IMG/VR virus record: IMGVR_UViG_3300021964_000403
Location: 1 to 27,733 of that record
Source: a virus
DNA length: 27,733 bases
Direction: 5' to 3' (one strand)
The notes beneath the pieces were generated by a model, which worked only from the letters and a program-made list of their open reading frames with translations, did not search any database and was not told the DNA's origin. Position numbers and translations under genes: made by a program. Shown here piece by piece: positions 18,740-26,290 of this stretch (position 1 is the first letter of the stretch; the number at the start of each line of letters is the position of its first letter).

Positions 18740-20881
18740 ATGCCATACATTGTAAATTTTACAGATAAAGATAATAAATCCCCAATAACAGTTTTTGATA
18801 ATACATCAAGTAATGATACCAGTCTTACATTTCCGGGCAGAAACGTAACAGGCTATGGACAAATCATTGCTGAAAACTTTTTATCACTTTTAGAAAATTT
18901 TGCAAGTGCATCACAACCTGTTAATCCAGTTGAGGGGCAATTATGGTATGATACCACAAATGGTGTTTTACAATTATATGATAATACAAGTTGGAAAGCA
19001 GCATCAAATATTCAAAAAGGTCCAACTGAGCCCAGTGTCGCAAATTCTAAAGTAGGCGAACTTTGGGTAGATACAACAAATCAACAGTTAAGAATCTATA
19101 CAGGTAGCAGATGGTTACTTGTTGGCCCTAGTGAAAGTTCTATTGACGGTAAGAGATATGGACCAGCAGTTGAAAAAATTGTTGATCAGGATAACTTTGA
19201 TCGAAATGTCTTAACATTTTATATTGCCGATACACCAGTAGTCATACTTTCAAGAGATTCATTTACTCCAAAGATTGAAATTAAAGGATTCGATCAAGTT
19301 AAATCAGGTATCAACATTGCAACTCCAGCAAACGCAGCAGAAGAAGCAGAATTTGCAAGTATTTTCTTAGGAGGAGAACTTCCTAAACTTATAGGAACTG
19401 CCGCTAATGCTGATGCACTGAATGTAGGCGGAATAGAAGTTGCCGCAGGAAAATTTTTAAGAAGTGATACAACAAACACAACAGAACAAGGATTTAATGT
19501 AAGAAGCAATACTGGTGTAACAATAGGGGTTGACGGAAATTTCCAGTTGACAACTTCAGCGACAGCGGCAAAGATCTATAATAGTGCTGCGGGTAGCAGT
19601 ATAGACTTACAGATAAACAGAAACGGTATTCCTGATACAATTCTTAGAGTAATAGATGACAAAGTTGGAATCAATATTGCAGCACCCGATAATGCTTTAG
19701 ATGTCGGCGGCGACTTTGGTCTAACAGGAAGTATTATTGTATCTGATACTAATGATGCAATTAATCTTTCAACAGGAAGTATACGGACTGAAGGTGGAGT
19801 ATCAATTAAAAAGACACTTCGTGTTGGTCAAGGTGTTAACGTTACAGGAACAATTACGAGTTCTAATATAGTTCCTGAATCAAACGAAACCTACGATTTA
19901 GGTAATGACAGTTTAAGATGGAATAATATTAAGGCTAAAAAAATTATTGCAGATGAAATTGAAGGAACCATCAGCGGAAATATTACAGGTAATGCTAATA
20001 CAGCAACAAACTTAAAGAATGTAACTAATTTTACAATGGCAGGAGATGTTGTATCAAGCGGATTTACATTTGATGGTATTGGTGATGCTAAAGTATTTAA
20101 TACACAATTGACAGCAAACATTATTACAGATAAAGATCAGCCACTTCCTAATGTTTCGGGTGTAGATGATCAGATTTTGGTATATAGAGCAAATCCATTA
20201 ACTGGAAGCGCATCAACTGGTTTGTTGAGACAGACAAGAGATACATTTGTAGGCGATTTAGGAATTCCAATAGGCACCATTTTACCTTATGCAGGCGCAA
20301 ATGTTCCATATGGTTTCCTATTTTGTGACGGCGGCGAAGTTGAAATAGCAAAATTTAGATCATTGTATGATACAATAGGAACCACGTATAATGGTTCAGC
20401 GGCACTTAATGGTGCGGTCGGAAAAACTTTTAGAGTTCCAGACCTAAGAGGTAGATTTGCCCTTGGACGTCATAACATGGACAACAATATTACTGTGCCA
20501 AATGACGTAGGGGGTTTTGTTGATAATGGTGGAGGTTCACCAGTTCCGGCACGTATATCAGGAACAGAACCAGAAACACTTGCAGCATCAAGTGGTTCTA
20601 GTAACGTTAATTTAACACTATCTAATCTTCCAGAGCATTCACATAGTTTGGTTGCTGATGGCGAACAGTTTTATGGTGTAAGAGTAGATACTGCACCAAC
20701 AGTTAGTTCAGTTTCAGGAAGAGGTCCAAACAATCCAGGCGAGGCACAATACCTACCAGATACAGGTGGTGTAAAAGTTCCAACTGGAACAACATTAGGA
20801 TCGCCTGTGGGTATTATGAATCCATACTTAACAATAAATTATATCATAAGATCAGGTCCGCCTGCATTTACAACGACATAG
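18740..20881 (+). CDS. Short tail fibre with phage collar domain (gp12-like), fibre paralogue 1
   Basis: This 713-residue protein is a trimeric-fibre-type adhesin. Residues 1-190 are the N-terminal module shared with the other three fibre genes: YGQIIAENFLSLLENFA, then two GxLWxDTTxxxLxxY...W units at about 65-88 and 105-128. The shaft carries NETYDLGNDSLRWNNI at about 381-396 and a GNITGNANTAT repeat. Residues about 509-713 form a phage tail-collar domain: GTILPYAGANVPYGFLFCDG, then PDLRGRFALGRH, and a C-terminal MNPYLTINYIIR. EHSHS carries His633 and His635, an HxH pair like the one that binds zinc in T4 gp12. This predicts a receptor-binding short fibre. GAGGGA at 18728-18733 lies 6 nt before the ATG. 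Confidence 0.9.
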   Translation: MPYIVNFTDKDNKSPITVFDNTSSNDTSLTFPGRNVTGYGQIIAENFLSLLENFASASQPVNPVEGQLWYDTTNGVLQLYDNTSWKAASNIQKGPTEPSVANSKVGELWVDTTNQQLRIYTGSRWLLVGPSESSIDGKRYGPAVEKIVDQDNFDRNVLTFYIADTPVVILSRDSFTPKIEIKGFDQVKSGINIATPANAAEEAEFASIFLGGELPKLIGTAANADALNVGGIEVAAGKFLRSDTTNTTEQGFNVRSNTGVTIGVDGNFQLTTSATAAKIYNSAAGSSIDLQINRNGIPDTILRVIDDKVGINIAAPDNALDVGGDFGLTGSIIVSDTNDAINLSTGSIRTEGGVSIKKTLRVGQGVNVTGTITSSNIVPESNETYDLGNDSLRWNNIKAKKIIADEIEGTISGNITGNANTATNLKNVTNFTMAGDVVSSGFTFDGIGDAKVFNTQLTANIITDKDQPLPNVSGVDDQILVYRANPLTGSASTGLLRQTRDTFVGDLGIPIGTILPYAGANVPYGFLFCDGGEVEIAKFRSLYDTIGTTYNGSAALNGAVGKTFRVPDLRGRFALGRHNMDNNITVPNDVGGFVDNGGGSPVPARISGTEPETLAASSGSSNVNLTLSNLPEHSHSLVADGEQFYGVRVDTAPTVSSVSGRGPNNPGEAQYLPDTGGVKVPTGTTLGSPVGIMNPYLTINYIIRSGPPAFTTT

Positions 20882-20890
20882 GGATAGAGA

Positions 20891-22789
20891 ATGGCATATC
20901 AAGTTAATAAAACAGACGGAACAATTGTAGCAACAGTCGCAGATGGACAAGTCGATACTCTATCAACTGATTTAACTCTAATAGGAAAAAATTATAGTGG
21001 ATTTGGTGAAGCACTGAATGAAAATTTTGTAAAACTATTAGAGAATTTTTCAAGCACTACACAGCCAACAAATCCAATAAAAGGTCAGATCTGGTTTGAT
21101 GGAACAGAAAATAAACTTAAAGTTTACAGTGGAACTGCATTTGTTCCAGTAAGTTCTGCAACTATTTCAAACACCCAGCCTTCAACACTTGGGGTTGGGG
21201 ATTTATGGTTTAATGATACAGATAAACAATTATATTTCTTTGACGGAACAAACACGATATTATTAGGACCAGACTATTCTGAACTACAAGGATTAAGTGG
21301 TTTAAGAGTTACAAGCATACTTGATACACTCAATCAGACACGTGTAATTACAAGTTTATATAATAACGGAATACTTTTAGGAATTTTTTCAAAAGATTCA
21401 TTTACACCTAAGAATGCTATAGAAGGATACACAGGCAGCATTGAGCCAGGATTCAACCAAGGAACACTGGCAGGAATGAAATTTGATGTTACGGCAACAA
21501 ATGCAGAAAAGTTAGGTGCAGTTGATGCAACAACATATGCAAGAAGAGATACTTCAAATCAGTTTGCAGGACAGATTAGAATAAATTCTGACTTAGGAGT
21601 AGTTTTCGGTGCTGGTGACCAAGGTAACTTAACTGTTGATTCTAATGGTAATATATTTTTCTCAAATACAGCGTCAGATAAAACAATAGTTATTAATGTA
21701 AGAAAAGGAATTGTTCAAGAAGAAGCAATAAAAGTTGATTCCGCTGATAGAAAATTAAGTTTCTATGAAAATTTTTCAGGGAGCGAAGCAGTATTTGGCG
21801 GTGACGTTGAAATCAAGGGTAACACAACTATCAGAGGACAGTTAACCATCGAAGATGGTGACATTCTTTCATTAAACACACAGAACTTAGTAGTTGAAAA
21901 CAAACAGATTGAACTTGCACAGACAGGAGATGACGCAACTAACTCTGATACAGTAGCAGATGGTGGAGGTATTGTTCTCAAAGGTCCAGCAGGAAATATT
22001 GATCACGTATTTTTATGGTCGAATCTAGGATTAGCATCAACACCAAGAACACCAACACTTGCTGCACAGGCGTGGACTTCTTCTGAACACATCAATCTTG
22101 CTACAGGAAAAGCATTTAAGATTAATGGTGTTACAGTATTGGACGGAACAAGTTTAGGAGCAGGAATCACTGCCATTCCAGGCGTTACGTCCTTTGGAAC
22201 ACAAAATGTTGTTAACATTGGTGCAACACCTCCTACTGCTGATGCTAAGTTCGAAGTTGACAGTGGAAGTGGTAAACCAAGAATTACAACCATACTTTCT
22301 GACAGCGATTTAGAACTAGCACCAGACGGAACGGGTAACGTTGCATTGATAGGCAGTCCTAAGATTACGGGATTAGCAGATCCTACTGATGCACAGGATG
22401 CAGCAACTAAAGAATATGTAGATAACGTTGCCGAAACAAGAAGTTTAGCATTTTCTATGGATTTAACAGACGGTAAACCAAATAGTTATATTGCGGGAAC
22501 AATACTTGCATCTCTTGCTCCTGTTGCAGAGTATAGAAACGGAACATTGGCAAGAATTTTATGCACAACATTGAGCAACTCAACAACCAGTTTAGAAATT
22601 AATCCTCTTAGAAGTAGCACAACTGTAGAATTTAATGCTACTGCCGGTGGCTCAGCATTTGGAATAACAGATTTAGCATTTTCAACAGCAACTATCTCGG
22701 CACCAACTATTACCACAGTGAGGGTAATCAAGACCTTCCAATTGGTAGCAGGTGCATGGACATTTGTTTCTGAGGTGGCACTACCATAG
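20891..22789 (+). CDS. Tail fibre protein, fibre paralogue 2
   Basis: This 632-residue protein has the shared N-terminal anchor at 1-190 (NENFVKLLENFSSTTQP, GQIWFDGTENKLKVY, GDLWFNDTDKQLYFF). The shaft includes NLVVENKQIELAQ, then VADGGGIVLKG and AWTSSEHINLATGK at about 330-425, a unit common in marine T4-like phage fibres. ITGLADPTDAQDAATKEYVD at about 493-512 is the widespread fibre motif that often precedes a trimerising tip. The C-terminal domain (about 515-632, starting RSLAFSMDLTDG) is distinct from the collar domain of the previous gene, so the two fibres should have different tips. The gene starts 9 nt after the previous stop, behind GGGATAGAGA. Confidence 0.88.
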   Translation: MAYQVNKTDGTIVATVADGQVDTLSTDLTLIGKNYSGFGEALNENFVKLLENFSSTTQPTNPIKGQIWFDGTENKLKVYSGTAFVPVSSATISNTQPSTLGVGDLWFNDTDKQLYFFDGTNTILLGPDYSELQGLSGLRVTSILDTLNQTRVITSLYNNGILLGIFSKDSFTPKNAIEGYTGSIEPGFNQGTLAGMKFDVTATNAEKLGAVDATTYARRDTSNQFAGQIRINSDLGVVFGAGDQGNLTVDSNGNIFFSNTASDKTIVINVRKGIVQEEAIKVDSADRKLSFYENFSGSEAVFGGDVEIKGNTTIRGQLTIEDGDILSLNTQNLVVENKQIELAQTGDDATNSDTVADGGGIVLKGPAGNIDHVFLWSNLGLASTPRTPTLAAQAWTSSEHINLATGKAFKINGVTVLDGTSLGAGITAIPGVTSFGTQNVVNIGATPPTADAKFEVDSGSGKPRITTILSDSDLELAPDGTGNVALIGSPKITGLADPTDAQDAATKEYVDNVAETRSLAFSMDLTDGKPNSYIAGTILASLAPVAEYRNGTLARILCTTLSNSTTSLEINPLRSSTTVEFNATAGGSAFGITDLAFSTATISAPTITTVRVIKTFQLVAGAWTFVSEVALP

Positions 22790-22794
22790 GATGA

Positions 22795-22801
22795 TTAGGA
22801 G
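22795..22801 (+). promoter_or_regulatory. Strong ribosome binding site of fibre paralogue 3
   Basis: TTAGGAG lies 6 nt before ATG 22808. It is one of the best Shine-Dalgarno matches in the fibre cluster and fixes the start at 22808. Confidence 0.6.
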
Positions 22802-22807
22802 CGCAAC

Positions 22808-24814
22808 ATGGCATATATAATTAATAAAAGTGACGGAACAGCGTTTACAACGCTACAGGATTCCACCATTGATACTACATCGAGTTTAACACTTGTAGGT
22901 AGAAACTATATCGGTTATGGTGAAATACAAAACGAAAACTTTCTGTTCCTGCTTGAAAATTTTGCAAACATCACTGCTCCAGCAAGGCCCGTTAGTGGTC
23001 AATTATGGTTTGATACGACCAACAGTGTTTTAAAAGCATATGATGGAACAAAATGGGTAGAAGTGGGTGCGTCTGCAATAAGTGCAGATCCACCACAAGA
23101 TCCTCCATCAGGAGCATTTTGGTTCAAGACAGGTGCAAACACACTTCACGCATATGATGGAAATAGTTGGGTATTCATAGGCCCTGAAACGGCAGCAGGT
23201 TTTGGTGTTACAAGAGCAAGAAGCACCACGCTAGTTTCTGATACATCGGTTGAATATCCAGTTATACTGATTACTGTTGCAGACATTGTTATAGGCATAG
23301 TATCGTCTAGTTCATTCACGATTGGATCATCCAATGCAGTAGCAGGATTTACCACGTTGGATGCCGGAATAACTTTAAATTCAAATTATCTTATAAAAGG
23401 TAACATAAACGGTAATGCATCAACGGCAACTGCACTTGATAACACAAGATTAATTAATGGCGTTGGCTTTAATGGAACACAAGACATTACTATTACAGCA
23501 AACACACAAAACAATCTTCAGACAGGAACTTACCTCATTGGAAATGACTTTGATGGTAGTTCAACTACCGTATGGTCAGTTGACGCTACATCAGCCAATC
23601 AAATTGGCAAGATCGTTGCAAGAAATAGCAGTGGAGGTTTTAGCGCAGGTCTAATTACCGCTGATCTAGCAGGAGACGTTACAGGAAATGTTACTGCGGC
23701 TTCGGGAACATCAAGATTTGATGTAATTGAAGCAAATAGATTTGTCGGCCAAACACTAACAGGTAATGCATTCAGTGCAACAAAATTAAGAACATCAAGA
23801 AATATTAACGGTGTTCCGTTTGACGGACAATCAGATATCACAGTTCCAGCAAGTGCAAGAACACTAACGGATACTGCCCTTGCAGCAAATGTTGTTAGTT
23901 CACAATTAGAGTCGGTGGGGCTATTAAACAGATTAGATGTTAATGGTTTGATAACCGTAAGCAGTAATTTTACGATTGGAGCATCTGGCAGCGACACAAA
24001 TTTAACCGCAACAAGAGTATTACGTTTAACAGCAGATGATGGAACTGACACTTCAGTAGTTGATTTAATTTCACCAGACGTTTCGGTAGCAGCAGGATAC
24101 GGTTCCAGGGGTGCAATCATTCCTAATGTGGATCAGGATCTTGATCTAGGTAAGAGTGCTAGAAAGTTTGATAATGTTCATGCAAACACATTTGTTGGAG
24201 ACCTACAGGGCAATGCTGATACAGCCACTTTAGCAACTACCGCTACAAATATCGCGGGCGGAGCCTTAGGCTCTATCGCTTACCAGACTGCGTCTGGAAC
24301 TACCGCGCTGCTCCCTGCGGGAGCGCCGGATCAGGTTTTAGCATCAAGAGGAACGGTTGCACCGCCAGTATGGGTAGACAATGTTCTTGAATCTGCACAG
24401 ACAATAAAATTAAAAACATCAAGAACAATAAACGGTGTTGGTTTTGATGGAACTGCAAATATCACAATCGCTGACAATACAAAGGTTGCATTAGCAGGCG
24501 ACACAATGACAGGGTTCTTAACTCTTCATGCTAATCCTACGGCAAACATGCACGCCACAACAAAACAATATGTTGATAGTCAAATAAGTGTAGCAATCGC
24601 AGCAATACCAAATCCATATTGGGCTGGAGCAACAACGTTGGCAAATGTTCAGGCAACTTATTCTTCATTTCCGACCGGAACTCTTGTTTCATTCTGGGAC
24701 GAAAGATCGTATTCCAGACCTGCTAACTCAAATGGTGGTAGTGTTAGTATTGTTGATAGGTATAGAAGAAAGGTCGAAAAGCAGGCAAATGGCTCATGGA
24801 TTGATGTAGGATAA
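22808..24814 (+). CDS. Tail fibre protein, fibre paralogue 3
   Basis: This 668-residue fibre has the shared anchor at 1-190 (NENFLFLLENFANITAP, GQLWFDTTNSVLKAY, GAFWFKTGANTLHAY). Its shaft holds three copies of RxINGVxFxGxxDITI, coded at 23447-23496, 23798-23845 and 24422-24469, and a VDQDLDLGKSARKFDNVHA unit. Residues about 480-515 (GGALGSIAYQTASGTTALLP) belong to a fibre motif widespread in marine phages and are coded by an unusually GC-rich, hairpin-rich DNA island. GDTMTGFLTL...MHATTKQYVDSQI leads to a short tip of about 70 residues. No stop or frameshift interrupts the island. The C-terminus has no collar domain, so its receptor is probably different from that of paralogue 1. Confidence 0.88.
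   Translation: MAYIINKSDGTAFTTLQDSTIDTTSSLTLVGRNYIGYGEIQNENFLFLLENFANITAPARPVSGQLWFDTTNSVLKAYDGTKWVEVGASAISADPPQDPPSGAFWFKTGANTLHAYDGNSWVFIGPETAAGFGVTRARSTTLVSDTSVEYPVILITVADIVIGIVSSSSFTIGSSNAVAGFTTLDAGITLNSNYLIKGNINGNASTATALDNTRLINGVGFNGTQDITITANTQNNLQTGTYLIGNDFDGSSTTVWSVDATSANQIGKIVARNSSGGFSAGLITADLAGDVTGNVTAASGTSRFDVIEANRFVGQTLTGNAFSATKLRTSRNINGVPFDGQSDITVPASARTLTDTALAANVVSSQLESVGLLNRLDVNGLITVSSNFTIGASGSDTNLTATRVLRLTADDGTDTSVVDLISPDVSVAAGYGSRGAIIPNVDQDLDLGKSARKFDNVHANTFVGDLQGNADTATLATTATNIAGGALGSIAYQTASGTTALLPAGAPDQVLASRGTVAPPVWVDNVLESAQTIKLKTSRTINGVGFDGTANITIADNTKVALAGDTMTGFLTLHANPTANMHATTKQYVDSQISVAIAAIPNPYWAGATTLANVQATYSSFPTGTLVSFWDERSYSRPANSNGGSVSIVDRYRRKVEKQANGSWIDVG
23447..24469 (+). 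repeat. Three dispersed RxINGVxFxGxxDITI fibre repeats
   Basis: Three related 16-codon units lie in fibre paralogue 3 at 23447-23496, 23798-23845 and 24422-24469. They read RLINGVGFNGTQDITI, RNINGVPFDGQSDITV and RTINGVGFDGTANITI. This motif recurs in tail fibres of many phages. The copies differ at the DNA level, which indicates old duplications rather than recent slippage. Confidence 0.75.
24251..24330 (+). repeat. GC-rich island with three consecutive perfect hairpins
   Basis: I count 53 G/C in these 80 bases (66%), in a region otherwise near one third GC. Three perfect inverted repeats with 3-nt loops follow each other: GAGCC-TTA-GGCTC (24261-24273), CCAGAC-TGC-GTCTGG (24283-24297) and GCTCCC-TGC-GGGAGC (24310-24324). 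All lie in frame within fibre paralogue 3. The encoded peptide is a recurrent marine fibre motif, so the segment may have been acquired by recombination. Confidence 0.8.
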
Positions 24815-24817
24815 ATA
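24810..24817 (+). promoter_or_regulatory. Weak late-promoter-like match at gene junction
   Basis: GATAAATA matches NATAAATA but spans the stop of fibre paralogue 3 and the first base of the next ATG. A transcript starting 6-7 nt downstream would miss that start codon and could at best begin with a leaderless ATG at 24823. It may be a chance product of the stop-start junction. Confidence 0.25.
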
Positions 24818-25329
24818 TGGATATGAATAGACAGACAGCACTAGCACAGTTCAATAAACTTAACAAAAAATTTACAACAGTTCTTGGAATGGTGGATGAT
24901 CAATCTCTGCTCAATCATGATTTATACCTTTATAGAGAAATTGAAATTGATATCGAAAATGAAAATGTCAGAGGCGACTATGACAATTATGAGATTTATG
25001 ATGTAAATGCTACTCCTCTCATGACAGAGGACGCATTAAACACTCTAGCAAGAACAAGAATTACAGACAAGTATCCATTAGAAAATCAATTAAGCATTTT
25101 AGGATCTGCAATTGAAAGATTAGCAGACAATGCCGGAATTGAAGCAGATGAATTAAAAGAAATGAATGATTTTATTGCTGAAGTTAGACGTGCTAACGGC
25201 ATAAGAAAAGAATACTTTAGAAATAATTCACAGGTAGAATACAAAAGCACTGAAGATGTTGCAGCAGAAATTGCAGAAAAATATGAAGGTGCTATTCAGG
25301 AGTATGGTGATGACATACGTGATATCTAA
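24817..25329 (+). CDS. Small acidic protein, possible fibre-assembly factor
   Basis: This 170-residue, acidic, mostly helical protein lies directly after three fibre genes. It begins 2 nt after the previous stop, behind TAGGAT at 24807-24812. Residues about 80-130 contain ITDKYPLENQLSILGSAIER and LKEMNDFIAEVRRANGIRKEY. The pattern of a KYP-type segment before a helical tail is reminiscent of phage tail-fibre assembly proteins, which often end in a related helix. The match is loose and the position is the main support. The alternative ATG at 24823 would remove only two residues. The end of the gene contains the ribosome site and first codons of the oxygenase gene (20-nt overlap), implying coupled translation. 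Confidence 0.8.
   Translation: MDMNRQTALAQFNKLNKKFTTVLGMVDDQSLLNHDLYLYREIEIDIENENVRGDYDNYEIYDVNATPLMTEDALNTLARTRITDKYPLENQLSILGSAIERLADNAGIEADELKEMNDFIAEVRRANGIRKEYFRNNSQVEYKSTEDVAAEIAEKYEGAIQEYGDDIRDI
25298..25302 (+). promoter_or_regulatory. Ribosome binding site choosing the 25310 start of the oxygenase
   Basis: AGGAG lies 7 nt before ATG 25310. The longer frame from ATG 25256 has no such site, and ATG 25304 is only 1 nt away from it. The 25310 start also gives a protein beginning exactly at the first oxygenase strand (MTYVISKYL). Confidence 0.65.
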
Positions 25330-25783
25330 ATACTTGGATAAAGACACAGCAGACAGAGTAAGAGAGTATGCTGAGACTCTTGAAGGACCTAGATGGGTTA
25401 GAAGATCACAACTTACTCCACCTAGGCAAGTTGATGGCTCATCATGTTCATATGATTTTTGCGGTCACAGTCAAATGCCAGGTCACATAGTAGATTTTTT
25501 AAAGTCTATTGCACCGCATTTTGAGGAACATAAACTTGCAGAAATTGCAATCAACAGATATAACATAGGCGATTACCTAGGTAAGCACAAAGACTTTGAC
25601 TATTATAGAAAAAATTTAGTAATCGCACTGCAAGACAGTGAAGACGGTGTGTTAATTGATGACGAAAATGAATTTATAAAAGATTCTGTCGGGCAAGGAA
25701 TATGTATCGACGGTATAGGTCCGGTGCACAGTGTAGCACCAGTTAACAATAAAAGATATTCATTAGTTTATCTTTACGAGTAG
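25310..25783 (+). CDS. 2-oxoglutarate/Fe(II)-dependent oxygenase
   Basis: This 157-residue protein is a compact double-stranded beta-helix oxygenase of the prolyl-4-hydroxylase-like type. Such enzymes couple 2-oxoglutarate and O2 to hydroxylation of a substrate. All catalytic residues are visible: the iron HxD as His93 and Asp95 in NRYNIGDYLGKHKDF, the distal iron ligand His140 in GPVHSV, and the 2-oxoglutarate-binding Arg149 in NKRYSLVYLY. It starts inside the preceding gene (20-nt overlap). The substrate cannot be read from sequence. Enzymes of this family are common in T4-like marine phages, often beside structural genes. Here it lies between fibre genes, so modification of a fibre or of a host-surface component is a reasonable guess. 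A role in DNA modification or host metabolism is also possible. Confidence 0.85.
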   Translation: MTYVISKYLDKDTADRVREYAETLEGPRWVRRSQLTPPRQVDGSSCSYDFCGHSQMPGHIVDFLKSIAPHFEEHKLAEIAINRYNIGDYLGKHKDFDYYRKNLVIALQDSEDGVLIDDENEFIKDSVGQGICIDGIGPVHSVAPVNNKRYSLVYLYE

Positions 25784-25789
25784 GAAATT

Positions 25790-26254
25790 ATGGCACATAT
25801 TTTAAAAACACAATTGAGCGCAGAAAACTTAACAGCACTAGATACTTTAAAAAATAGTGTAAATTTTGCATCAAATACAACTAGATTGGGTGCTAACGGC
25901 TATGACAATTTAAGCAAATATGAAGTTTCAAAATGGAAATCTTGGAACAGAACCCAAAGATCTAACTTTAAGTCATATTTTGCTGAAGCCGATATTAATA
26001 AAGCAGTAATTGGCTACTTTCTAAAATTTCCTGCAAATACAGGATGTTTAGATACAATGAATACGTGGAACGATGTAAGTGCAGCAGGAACAATTGTTGC
26101 ATATAGTCTAACAGATAACAATGCTATTACTATTGATGGAACAACAGTAGAGCTAGATAGAGGGGACGGAGTAGAATTTTCTCTTACTAATACACACTCT
26201 ATAAGCACATCGGGAGCCGAAAGAAACTGGGCATGCTTAATGCTTATGAAGTAA
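25790..26254 (+). CDS. Unknown small protein between oxygenase and fibre gene
   Basis: This 154-residue protein starts 6 nt after the oxygenase stop, behind GAGTAGGA (25778-25785). The N-terminal half is helical and Asn/Lys-rich (LSAENLTALDTLKNSVNFAS, YEVSKWKSWNRTQRSNFKSYF). The C-terminal half is beta-rich: GTIVAYSLTDNNAITIDG, then VELDRGDGVEFSLTNTHSI and NWACLMLM. That strand pattern with a terminal His faintly recalls the second half of a cupin or jelly-roll, but no metal-binding set can be assigned. Tight linkage to the oxygenase suggests shared expression and perhaps a shared task. I recognise no named family. Confidence 0.75.
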   Translation: MAHILKTQLSAENLTALDTLKNSVNFASNTTRLGANGYDNLSKYEVSKWKSWNRTQRSNFKSYFAEADINKAVIGYFLKFPANTGCLDTMNTWNDVSAAGTIVAYSLTDNNAITIDGTTVELDRGDGVEFSLTNTHSISTSGAERNWACLMLMK

Positions 26255-26259
26255 AAAAC

Positions 26260-26267
26260 GATAAATA
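26260..26267 (+). promoter_or_regulatory. Late promoter (NATAAATA) before fibre paralogue 4
   Basis: GATAAATA lies in one of the few real intergenic gaps (26255-26290). It is followed by a predicted start point near 26274, then TAGGA at 26277-26281 and ATG 26291. The order and spacing fit a T4/cyanophage late promoter that does not depend on upstream sequence. It is the best promoter candidate in the window. Confidence 0.65.
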
Positions 26268-26290
26268 CAACTGAACTAGGAAAAAACAAA

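Noticed and set aside
23599-24120. Reverse-strand open frame of 173 codons within fibre paralogue 3
   Set aside because: It is a shadow of the fibre repeats. Its Val/Ser/Pro-rich product looks like complemented Ala/Thr/Gly codons, and no start signals are visible.
25256-25309. Longer version of the oxygenase starting at 25256
   Set aside because: There is no ribosome site for it, and the extra residues are the out-of-frame reading of the preceding gene. AGGAG at 25298-25302 selects 25310.
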